DNA of 53,107 nucleotides from UBA6016 sp041915365 (GTDB lineage: Bacteria; Campylobacterota; Campylobacteria; Campylobacterales; UBA6016), in contig JAYSBP010000015.1 in assembly GCA_041915365.1 (NCBI GenBank), positions 1-53,107 of the forward strand. The letters run 5' to 3'. The position numbers were made by a program, and so were the translations under genes. The notes under the pieces were generated by a model that saw nothing but the letters and a program-made list of their open reading frames with translations, had not been told where the DNA came from and made no database searches. Shown piece by piece: positions 33,557 through 41,080 of this stretch (positions within the stretch are counted from its first letter, which is position 1; each line of letters opens with the position of its first letter).

Positions 33557-34393
33557 ATGATTTATTTTTCAGATGCCGAAATAGACGCTTTTATAGCCGA
33601 AGATGTGCCTTATTTTGATTTGACGGCTGAACTTCTTGATATATCAGGCACGGCCAAAATAAAATTTTTGGCAAGAGACAGCGGCACTATCTGCGGCACT
33701 GAAGAGGCTGCTAGTGTATGTAAAAAGCTAGGTCTTGACACAATTATTCATACAAACTCAGGTGCTAAAGTCACACAAAATGATATGCTCCTAGAGGCAA
33801 CCGGAGACTCCAAGGCGGCGTTAAAGGCTTGGAAGCCGTCTCAAAATATCCTCGAATACGCCTCCGCCGTGGCCACCCAGACAAGCGCAATGATAAAAGC
33901 AATTGAAGAGGTCTCTTGTGATATTCACTTCTCAACCACAAGAAAAAGTATCCCCAAAACAAAAAAACTCGCCCTAAAAGGGGTGCTTTGCGGCGGTGGA
34001 TATGCGCATAGACTTGGGCTATCGGAGAGCGTTCTTATATTTGCCCAATATGTCGCCCTCGCAAATATGAGCCTTGAAGAGTGCATCAAAATGGCAAAAG
34101 CCAAAACAAAAGAGCACAAAATAGCCGTAGAAGTAAAAAATATCGAAGACGCAATAACGGCAACGAGAGCCGGAGCGGATATAGTCCAGTGTGATAAATT
34201 CACAACTGAAGAGCTGTCAAAAACGGTGAATGAAATAAAAAATATAAACAATAACGCAACGATAATAGCAACTGGAGGGATAAATCTTCAAAATATCTCT
34301 TCATACGCAAAATCCCACCCCGACATCATAGTTTCATCCTCCGTGTATTACTCAAAACCGTTTGACATAAAAGTCATATTAAGTCCTGCATAA
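33557..34393 (+). CDS. modD: ModD, nicotinate-nucleotide-pyrophosphorylase-like molybdenum locus protein
   Basis: The 278-residue protein belongs to the quinolinate phosphoribosyltransferase fold: YFDLTAELLDI near the start, FSTTRKSIPKTKKLALKGVLCGGGYAHRLGL as the phosphoribosyl-binding region, then DIVQCDKF and IIATGGINLQNI. The ModD subfamily occurs in molybdenum transport loci, with unknown reaction. ATG 33557 is preferred over TTG 33545, because GAGGG lies between. It has its own ModE-like operator. Confidence 0.9.
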   Translation: MIYFSDAEIDAFIAEDVPYFDLTAELLDISGTAKIKFLARDSGTICGTEEAASVCKKLGLDTIIHTNSGAKVTQNDMLLEATGDSKAALKAWKPSQNILEYASAVATQTSAMIKAIEEVSCDIHFSTTRKSIPKTKKLALKGVLCGGGYAHRLGLSESVLIFAQYVALANMSLEECIKMAKAKTKEHKIAVEVKNIEDAITATRAGADIVQCDKFTTEELSKTVNEIKNINNNATIIATGGINLQNISSYAKSHPDIIVSSSVYYSKPFDIKVILSPA

Positions 34394-34411
34394 AAAAGAG
34401 GCAGGCTTTTT

Positions 34412-34444
34412 TTGACACATCGTTATATTTTTATGTATACTTCG
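34412..34444 (+). promoter_or_regulatory. modE-modABC promoter with embedded ModE-like box 6
   Basis: TTGACA (34412-34417), an 18-bp spacer and TATACT (34436-34441). Box CGTTATATT-N6-TATACTTCG (34421-34444) covers spacer and -10, implying negative autoregulation. The segment GCTTTTTTTGACACATCG just before it is identical to the one before modD. Confidence 0.8.
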
Positions 34445-34469
34445 GTTAGTATCTAATGGAGGTTTGGCG

Positions 34470-35249
34470 GTGGAGTTAGAAGGTAGAATTTGGCTAAAGA
34501 CGAGCGGCAAAAGCTTCCTTGGTAGCGGCAGGGTGCATCTACTGGAGCTAATAAGCAAGAGCGGCTCAATCTCAAAAGCCGCCAAAGAGATGGGTATGAG
34601 CTATAAAGCCGCATGGGATGCCGTGGATGCAATGAACAATCTATCAGACGAACCACTCGTAGCTAGAAATACGGGCGGCAAAGGCGGTGGCGGAACAACC
34701 CTAACCCCAAAAGGAGAGGAGACTATCAGGGTATTTAAAGCTCTTGAAAAAAAATATGAGCTTTTTATGTCCTCTATCGCAGAGGATTCCGACAGTTTCG
34801 ACTCGCTTTACAAAAACATAAGGAGAATCAACATGAAGACATCCGCTAGAAATCAGCTTTTTGGGACAATAGACAAAATAGTAAAAGGCGTTGTAAATTC
34901 GGAGGTCGAGCTGGACATAGGCGGCGGCAATAAGATAGTTGCCGTCATCACAAACGACTCCGTTGAGCTTCTCGGATTTGAAGTCGGCGAGGAGGCTTAT
35001 GCACTTATCAAGGCGAGCTGGATAGTCCTCTCAAAAGAAAAACCGAAAAAAATAAGCGCAAGAAATGTCATAGAAACAAAAGTAACCTCAATAATACCGG
35101 GCGCAATAAACTCAGAGATAAAGATGTCGGTTGCAGATAAAACATTGGCGTCCGTCATCACAAACGATGCGATGAGCGAGCTGAAAATCAAAGAGGGTGA
35201 TAAAGTATATGCAATATTTAAAGCCTCAAACGTTATTTTAGGAGCATAA
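34470..35249 (+). CDS. modE: ModE, molybdate-responsive regulator with two Mop domains
   Basis: About 259 residues: N-terminal winged helix with LISKSGSISKAAKEMGMSYKAAWDAVDAMN and the wing GGKGGGGTTLTPKG, then two molybdate-binding Mop domains (SARNQLFGTI, SARNVIETKV). This is the E. coli-like full-length ModE architecture. GTG 34470 is chosen since GGAGG lies 7 nt upstream; TTG 34464 would be only one base away. It leads modA-TOBE-modB-modC with 2-bp gaps or overlaps. It should bind the six boxes described here. Confidence 0.95.
   Translation: MELEGRIWLKTSGKSFLGSGRVHLLELISKSGSISKAAKEMGMSYKAAWDAVDAMNNLSDEPLVARNTGGKGGGGTTLTPKGEETIRVFKALEKKYELFMSSIAEDSDSFDSLYKNIRRINMKTSARNQLFGTIDKIVKGVVNSEVELDIGGGNKIVAVITNDSVELLGFEVGEEAYALIKASWIVLSKEKPKKISARNVIETKVTSIIPGAINSEIKMSVADKTLASVITNDAMSELKIKEGDKVYAIFKASNVILGA
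34819..34835 (+). promoter_or_regulatory. Internal ribosome site and in-frame ATG inside modE
   Basis: TAAGGAG (34819-34825) stands 7 nt before an in-frame ATG (34833), exactly at the start of the first Mop domain (MKTSARNQLF). The layout copies the start of the mop gene (AAGGAG, then MKTSARNQLSG). It would yield a free 138-residue di-Mop protein besides full ModE. Confidence 0.6.
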
Positions 35250-35251
35250 TT

Positions 35252-36001
35252 ATGATAAAAAAAATACTACTTAGCCTACTAATCGCAAAATCAATGCTAT
35301 TTGCAGGAGAGCTAAACATAGCGGCGGCGGCGGATTTAAAATTTGCACTTGCGGATATCGTAAAAGCATACGAAGCAGCAAACAAAGACGACAGGGTAAA
35401 AGTTACGTTCGGGGCTAGCGGCAAACTCGTAGCTCAAATTACAGAGGGCGCCCCTTTTGATTTGTTCTTTGCGGCCGATATATCTTTCCCTGAGAGACTA
35501 AAAGCAAACGGCTTGGCAGTAGGAGAGATAAAGCCTTACGCTGTGGGTAGAGTGGTAATGCTAACAAAAAAAGGTAGCGGCGTCGACGTAAAACAAGGGA
35601 TGAATATCCTACTAACAGATAAGGTCAAAAAAGTATCAATAGCAAATCCAGATGTAGCACCATACGGCAGAGCGGCTGTCGAAGCTCTAAAATCATCTGG
35701 TGTATACGATAAGATATCAGCAAAAATAGTAAAAGGCGAAAACGTACAACAAGCGGCGACATTTGGAATTACGGGAGCTGCGGATGTTGCGCTTGTGGCG
35801 CACTCTCTAGTATTACAACCTACGATTTCAAAAGATGTTGATTATTATCTAGTTCCGCAATCGGCCCACAAAAAGATGGTTCAAGCCTATGTTATGACAA
35901 AAAAAGGTGCGGACAATGCTAGCGCAAAAAAATTCCTTGCGTTTTTTGAAGGTAAAGAAGGTGATACTATCATGAAAAAATACGGTTTTACGCTTGAATA
36001 A
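35252..36001 (+). CDS. modA: Molybdate ABC transporter substrate-binding protein
   Basis: The 249-residue protein has a signal peptide (LLSLLIAKSMLFAG), then ELNIAAAADLKFALADIVKAYEAA and FGASGKLVAQITEGAPFDLFFAADISFPERL, the ModA pattern with oxyanion-binding Ser/Ala residues. It ends in KKYGFTLE. Two bases separate it from modE. Confidence 0.96.
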   Translation: MIKKILLSLLIAKSMLFAGELNIAAAADLKFALADIVKAYEAANKDDRVKVTFGASGKLVAQITEGAPFDLFFAADISFPERLKANGLAVGEIKPYAVGRVVMLTKKGSGVDVKQGMNILLTDKVKKVSIANPDVAPYGRAAVEALKSSGVYDKISAKIVKGENVQQAATFGITGAADVALVAHSLVLQPTISKDVDYYLVPQSAHKKMVQAYVMTKKGADNASAKKFLAFFEGKEGDTIMKKYGFTLE

Positions 36002-36386
36002 ACTAAAAGCAAAAATAGTCAGCCAAAAGTATTCTCACGGCCTAAGCAGAGTAGAAGCGCTTTGCGGCGGCTACCTCTTTCGCCTACTTATATTTGCACA
36101 AAATAACTCCCAACAAGAGACGGATGAGACATACCTACTGATAAAAGAGAGTGAAGTAGCAATATCAAAATCAAAACACAGCGACATTAGCGTCTCAAAT
36201 CAAATAGAATGTCGCATCAAAACTATTGCGCAGGGTGAAATGCTTTGTGAAATAGGGCTTGAATTTGACTCGCAAACGCTAACTAGCATAATTACCGCCG
36301 AATCAACGCAAAGACTCGGCCTTTCGATAGGCGACACGGTGTTTGCCTTAATAAAAGCCAATGAGATTTACTTGGAATCGATATGA
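35994..36386 (+). CDS. TOBE/Mop-like protein between modA and modB
   Basis: The 130-residue protein contains two degenerate Mop-like domains: KLKAKIVSQKYSHGLSRVEA with a closing YLLIKESEVAIS, and NQIECRIKTIAQGEMLCEIGLEF with FALIKANEIYLES. Start is TTG 35994, inside the end of modA, and it overlaps modB by 4 bp. A comparable small gene sits between modA and modB in Campylobacter. The SARN motif is missing, so it may not bind oxyanion in the same way. Confidence 0.8.
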   Translation: MNKLKAKIVSQKYSHGLSRVEALCGGYLFRLLIFAQNNSQQETDETYLLIKESEVAISKSKHSDISVSNQIECRIKTIAQGEMLCEIGLEFDSQTLTSIITAESTQRLGLSIGDTVFALIKANEIYLESI

Positions 36387-37048
36387 TAGATTTTGCTCCG
36401 TTCATCCTCACACTAGAGCTAGCCGTTATCACGACGATTGTACTATTGTTTATAGCTGCGCCAATCGCTTATTTTCTTGCAAATACAAAATCAAAGCTAA
36501 AGCCCATTTATGAAAGTATCGTGGCATTACCACTCGTTTTGCCGCCATCCGTGCTTGGTTTTTATTTTTTATTGGCTTTTTCCGACAACGGCTTTTTGGG
36601 CAAAACTTGGATTGCACTTTTTGACACAAAATTAGCTTTTAGTTTCTGGGGCCTTGTCATAGGTTCGGTTATTTTTAGCCTTCCGTTTATGACGCATCCA
36701 CTTCTCTCCGGTTTTGAAAGCGTCGACAAAAATCTCAAAAACGCCGCTATGACCCTTGGCAAAAGCCCGCTTGAGATATTTTTTAGAGTTGAACTTCCGC
36801 TAATCAAAAGCCCACTAATCACCGGTACGGTGCTTGCCTTTGCACATACGGTCGGGGAATTCGGCGTAGTACTAATGATAGGCGGCAATATAGAAGGGGT
36901 TACTAGAGTCGCATCTATAGCCATCTACGATAAGGTCGAGTCTTTTGAATACGCCAGCGCACATATTTACTCTGGGATATTATTTGCATTTTCATTTGTC
37001 GTTTTGTTTTTTGTGTATAAATTTAACAAAAAAAGAGTCTGGTATTGA
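36383..37048 (+). CDS. modB: Molybdate ABC transporter permease
   Basis: The 221-residue membrane protein has five to six helices and the ModB patterns LPLVLPPSVLGFYFLLAFS, LPFMTHPLLSGFESVDKNLKNAAMTLGKSPLEIFFRVELPLIKSPLITG and HTVGEFGVVLMIGGNI. The EAA loop (AAMTLG) is clear. The stop overlaps the modC start. Confidence 0.96.
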   Translation: MIDFAPFILTLELAVITTIVLLFIAAPIAYFLANTKSKLKPIYESIVALPLVLPPSVLGFYFLLAFSDNGFLGKTWIALFDTKLAFSFWGLVIGSVIFSLPFMTHPLLSGFESVDKNLKNAAMTLGKSPLEIFFRVELPLIKSPLITGTVLAFAHTVGEFGVVLMIGGNIEGVTRVASIAIYDKVESFEYASAHIYSGILFAFSFVVLFFVYKFNKKRVWY

Positions 37049-37917
37049 TAGAGATAAACGTCAAAAAAAAGCTTTTGGGGCAAGGTGGCGAGTTTGTCTT
37101 TGAATGCAATATCTCAAGTGATGAAATAGGAATAATATCGATATTCGGTCCATCCGGAAGCGGCAAAAGCACATTACTCAAAATGATAGCGGGGCTTGAG
37201 AAGGCCGATGATGGAAACATCAAGATAAACGGGCAAGAGTGGTTTGACAAAAGCGGTGGGGTGGATATAAAACCGCAAAAACGTAAAGTCGGCTTTGTAT
37301 TTCAAGAGTATACGCTTTTCCCAAATATGAATGTCCTTGAGAATATTATGTTTGCGCAAGACAATAAAAGTATGAAAAAAGCAGACGAACTGCTAGAGCT
37401 AACGGAGCTAACGGAGCTTTCAAAAGCCTACCCGCATACGCTCTCGGGTGGACAAAAGCAAAGGGTGGCAATAGCCAGAGCAATAGCCAGGGAGCCTGAG
37501 ATACTGCTACTTGACGAGCCTTTTTCGGCGCTTGATACTACAGTGAAGAGAAAAATGCACGAAGAGGTACTAAGGCTCAAAAGCTCTCTTAAAATGCCAA
37601 TTTTGTTTGTCTCTCACGACAAAGAGGAAGTTTTTCGCTTATCAGACAAAGTAGCAGCGGTAAACAACGGCAAAATATTATCCCTCAAAGCTCCTAGCGA
37701 AGCGCTATTTGACAGTAAACTCTCAAGCAAGTTCGCTTTTTATGGGACGATACTGCAAATCAAAAAAATAGACATAGCGTATATGGCTTACATATCTGTC
37801 GGTGGACAAATAGTGCAAGTTTTACTTACCTCTGATGACGCATCTAGACTAAGCGTGGGGGATGAGGTTCAAGTCGGAGCAAAAGCCTTCAATCCGATTA
37901 TTCAAAAGATAAATTGA
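37045..37917 (+). CDS. modC: Molybdate ABC transporter ATP-binding protein
   Basis: The 290-residue ATPase has Walker A GPSGSGKST, Q-loop FVFQEYTLFP, signature LSGGQKQR, Walker B LLLDEPFSALD, switch His in FVSHDKEE and a C-terminal TOBE domain (from about 230). The start is TTG 37045, overlapping the modB stop. The modC C-terminal domain is a fourth protein in this locus with a Mop/TOBE fold. Confidence 0.95.
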   Translation: MIEINVKKKLLGQGGEFVFECNISSDEIGIISIFGPSGSGKSTLLKMIAGLEKADDGNIKINGQEWFDKSGGVDIKPQKRKVGFVFQEYTLFPNMNVLENIMFAQDNKSMKKADELLELTELTELSKAYPHTLSGGQKQRVAIARAIAREPEILLLDEPFSALDTTVKRKMHEEVLRLKSSLKMPILFVSHDKEEVFRLSDKVAAVNNGKILSLKAPSEALFDSKLSSKFAFYGTILQIKKIDIAYMAYISVGGQIVQVLLTSDDASRLSVGDEVQVGAKAFNPIIQKIN

Positions 37918-37986
37918 TTGTTTTTTAGACAACAAAAATGTCACTAAAACTGCTATAATAACTACAATTTTCACAAAGAAGCGGTA

Positions 37987-39186
37987 ATGGCGATTGATAT
38001 TGAAACAATCTTAAAAAATGAGCGCCTAGTTGTCCATCTTCAGCCGATTGTATCTCCAAACGGCAGGGTCTTTTTCGGAATGGAGTCGCTGATACGTGCA
38101 ATAGCCGATGATGGGAGCATAATTCCCCCGTATATTTTATTTGAAGAAGCTGCAAAACACGGTCTCACGCTAGAGTTGGACAAGCTAGCCAGAACACTTG
38201 CAATAAGAGCTTTCGAGCCTCTATATAAAGAAAACAACAAACTTATCTTGTTTGTAAACTTCGAGCCTAGCCTAATAGACAATTTTGAACCTGGAAACTA
38301 TTTGTTTTACGGTGAGCTAAAAAAACTTGGCATTCCTTACGAAAATGTAGTGCTAGAGGTCAAAGAAGATGAAATAATAGACACCGCAAAATTGGAAATA
38401 TTTTGCGAACATTACCGCTCCCTTGGGTTTAACATCGCTTTGGATGATTTTGGTGTCGGGCAATCAAGCTTCGACCGTATAGCCGTAGTCAAACCTGACA
38501 TTATCAAGATAGACAGAAGCCTAATTAGCAACATATCGCACAATCAAATACACAGAGAGATAGTTGGGGCAATATGCAAAATGTGCCATAACATAGGCGC
38601 TATGCCACTAGCAGAGGGCGTTGAGAGTATAGAAGAGACGGTATGCTGCATGAGACTCGGGGCGAGCTTGATACAAGGATTTTACATAGCAAGACCGGCC
38701 ATAAACGTTTTCCCTGATGTTCTAAGGCAAAAAGTATCTGACGTCAATGAGACGTATTTAAAAATACTAAAAAATATGCAGCTTGAAGAGAAAAGATTTC
38801 ACAAGATGGGCGAAGAGGTAGAGGATTTGTTTTGCTCTTTTGTCGCAAACTCTGAGAATATCAAAAACTGGGCAGAAACGGGAACGCCGCTACTCGACGG
38901 ACACCCTAGTATAGAGGCGCTGTACCTCGTAGATGATGATGACAGACAGGTCGGACATACGCTAATAAAAAGCAAAATAAGACCTTTTTACGAACCGACA
39001 AAAGACGGATTTGACTACTCTCTCAAGGAATATCACATCAGGGCAAAAAATGCGATAAACGGCAAGCATTTGACGGAGCCATATCTTTCATTGGCGTCGG
39101 GAAGTCTTTGTCGCACATACGCTGCTAGAATCTCTCTTGGCAACACACCCTACGTTCTTTGTATCGACTTTGCTATTGGAAGCTAA
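37987..39186 (+). CDS. EAL-domain c-di-GMP phosphodiesterase with C-terminal sensory domain
   Basis: The 399-residue protein has an EAL domain (about 1-240) with the signature in the form ESL (GMESLIRA), NFEP, LEVKEDE, DDFGVGQSS, KIDRSLI and AEGVE, so the metal and catalytic residues appear intact. The C-terminal 150 residues resemble the YkuI-type EAL-associated PAS-like domain (IEALYLVDDDDRQVG). No membrane segment is seen. A TATAAT-like element (CTATAATAACT) lies about 35 bp upstream. Its end overlaps the convergent histidine kinase gene by 14 bp. Confidence 0.9.
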   Translation: MAIDIETILKNERLVVHLQPIVSPNGRVFFGMESLIRAIADDGSIIPPYILFEEAAKHGLTLELDKLARTLAIRAFEPLYKENNKLILFVNFEPSLIDNFEPGNYLFYGELKKLGIPYENVVLEVKEDEIIDTAKLEIFCEHYRSLGFNIALDDFGVGQSSFDRIAVVKPDIIKIDRSLISNISHNQIHREIVGAICKMCHNIGAMPLAEGVESIEETVCCMRLGASLIQGFYIARPAINVFPDVLRQKVSDVNETYLKILKNMQLEEKRFHKMGEEVEDLFCSFVANSENIKNWAETGTPLLDGHPSIEALYLVDDDDRQVGHTLIKSKIRPFYEPTKDGFDYSLKEYHIRAKNAINGKHLTEPYLSLASGSLCRTYAARISLGNTPYVLCIDFAIGS

Positions 39187-40549
39187 TAGAGACTAAAAGA
39201 CCGTCTTTTTTGCTTGCAAGAGTTAGCTCCCCGTTCATATTGGCTATCGCCGTACGAGCCATAAAAAGACCGAGTCCTACGCCCTTGCCCTGCTCTTTTG
39301 TAGTGAAGTAAGGCTCAAAAGCTCTGCTCAAAACCTCCTCATTCATTCCGATACCGTTATCCTTGCACTCTATAGTTTTTTTATCGGCGTCTAACTTGAT
39401 TATTATCTCGCCTTTGAATGCCGGATTTTGCTCTTGTTTGTCGGTTATGGCATCTTTTGCGTTTGAGATAAGAGTGCTCAAAACATCCCTTAAAAGCTCT
39501 TTTTGCCCATCAATAACAAAACCTTTACCGTCTATCTTAATTTCGATATTGGCTGACATCAGTTGCTCTTCAAAAGCCTGCAAGACCTCTTTGGCTATTA
39601 CGCTTACGTCTATACTCTCTTCTTTGCCGCTAGACATAAAAAACATTCTAAAGTCATCTATAGTTTTCGACATTTTATGGATAATGTCCATACTTCTTGC
39701 AACGTTTTGCTCTATATACTCCCCATCCAATTCACCATACCTGTGAGCTAGCTCAAAGTCTTGAAGCATAATGGCTATAGCGTTTATAGGTTGTCGCCAG
39801 TTATGGGCGATGGCGTTTATCATATCCATTAGCGCTTTCATCTTTGATTGGCGCATAAGCTCGCTATCTTTTTTCCTAATCTCCTCAAGGAAGCTATCTA
39901 TATTTTTTTGCATATCGTCAAACGAAGATATGATAGAACCTATTTCGTCTTCGCTCTCTTTTCTAGTGAAAACTATTTGTTTTCCAGGCGTATACTCCCT
40001 CATTCTCGATGCAATGTCTGAGAGCGGAGATAAAAGTCTTCTGATAAAAAACAAAGCAATCATAAAAATAACGGTTGCGACACCGAAAAATTTAATCAGC
40101 ATCTGCTCAAAATTATTAATAAGGCGCAGGTAGTTTCTGTTTGAGTAGTACAGCTCGAGTACGGCAACCTCTTGTCCGCTGAGGCTATCCGTCACGGTCT
40201 TTTTGACTTTAATAGCATCTTGCAAGGCATCTGCACTTATATTTGTAGCATCAAAATGCGCTATAGTCTTGCCGCTAGGCGCCAAAACGCTAATAGACAA
40301 AACGTCTTGATAACTAAGTAGCTCTTTTGCTTTTTGCGCCCCCTCCGTCTCAAGACCGAGATACATATTCATACCGACCTCGGTAGCTACCAAGTCGAGC
40401 AAAATCTTTGCTTTTTGGCTCTCTGAGACATAAGTGCTAGACTTGATACTTCCTATGACGGAATATGCTATATAAACAAACACGGTAAACGTGGCGGCTA
40501 TAAAAATAGCCAAAATTTTTGTGGAAAGTGCAAAATTAAATTTGCTCAT
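39173..40549 (-). CDS. Membrane sensor histidine kinase (HAMP, HisKA of the RQP type)
   Basis: The 458-residue protein has a first membrane helix (about 10-30), a periplasmic sensor region, a second helix (FFGVATVIFMIALFFI), a HAMP domain with RRLLSPLSDIASRM, a coiled coil, a dimerisation helix with the phospho-accepting His in AIAHNWRQPINAIA, and an ATPase domain with LISNAKDAI, ECKDNGIGM and GVGLGLFMA. No response regulator lies next to it. It follows the YfiR-like gene directly with no gap, so both are probably one sensing unit. Confidence 0.92.
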   Translation of the reverse strand: MSKFNFALSTKILAIFIAATFTVFVYIAYSVIGSIKSSTYVSESQKAKILLDLVATEVGMNMYLGLETEGAQKAKELLSYQDVLSISVLAPSGKTIAHFDATNISADALQDAIKVKKTVTDSLSGQEVAVLELYYSNRNYLRLINNFEQMLIKFFGVATVIFMIALFFIRRLLSPLSDIASRMREYTPGKQIVFTRKESEDEIGSIISSFDDMQKNIDSFLEEIRKKDSELMRQSKMKALMDMINAIAHNWRQPINAIAIMLQDFELAHRYGELDGEYIEQNVARSMDIIHKMSKTIDDFRMFFMSSGKEESIDVSVIAKEVLQAFEEQLMSANIEIKIDGKGFVIDGQKELLRDVLSTLISNAKDAITDKQEQNPAFKGEIIIKLDADKKTIECKDNGIGMNEEVLSRAFEPYFTTKEQGKGVGLGLFMARTAIANMNGELTLASKKDGLLVSISFQ

Positions 40550-41080
40550 TTACTCAACCACCCTCACTATTTTGTAAAAGGAATCCACAAAGCTAACGCC
40601 AGAGTCTTTTAACGCACTTCTTTTGAGTGTTATTATAGCGCTTCTTTCGATATTTAGAGTCAGCATAGCCCCATGCGCAAGATCGTTTTTGTCATAGACA
40701 AAGCTCGCAATCCCTTTTTGTCTTGAAATACTAACAGCTTTTTGTATATTTGCAGCGCTTGAGGTGAGAATATACATAATACTCATATCGTTTTTCGCAA
40801 GCTGTGAAAACTCCACGCTAATCGCCTTTACGGTCATTGCGCCGCTTTTTTTGGCATTTATCCTTGCGACGACCTCTTTTGCAACATCTACATCATCACC
40901 GTCATGCACAACCGCAATAACGAGTTTGCCTCCTACCAACTTGCCTTGTATCCCCTTGTCGAGCATTGCTATTTTTGCAACCACGGACGACTGAGCCTCC
41001 AAGAGTAAATCATCATACCCAAAGGCAAAAACGGCTAAAAAAAGTAAAAAAACGGCTCTTAGCAAACTAAAACCTACCAT
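40550..41080 (-). CDS. YfiR/HmsC-like periplasmic protein
   Basis: The 176-residue protein has a signal peptide (LLRAVFLLFLAVFAFG), followed by the YfiR-like fold: LVIAVVHDGDDVDVAKEVVARIN, then ILTSSAANIQKAVSISRQKGIASFVYD and a closing LNIERSAIITLKRSAL. In Pseudomonas YfiR is a periplasmic inhibitor of the diguanylate cyclase YfiN. Here the adjacent membrane partner is a histidine kinase. It overlaps the upstream TonB receptor gene by 14 bp. Confidence 0.75.
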   Translation of the reverse strand: MVGFSLLRAVFLLFLAVFAFGYDDLLLEAQSSVVAKIAMLDKGIQGKLVGGKLVIAVVHDGDDVDVAKEVVARINAKKSGAMTVKAISVEFSQLAKNDMSIMYILTSSAANIQKAVSISRQKGIASFVYDKNDLAHGAMLTLNIERSAIITLKRSALKDSGVSFVDSFYKIVRVVE

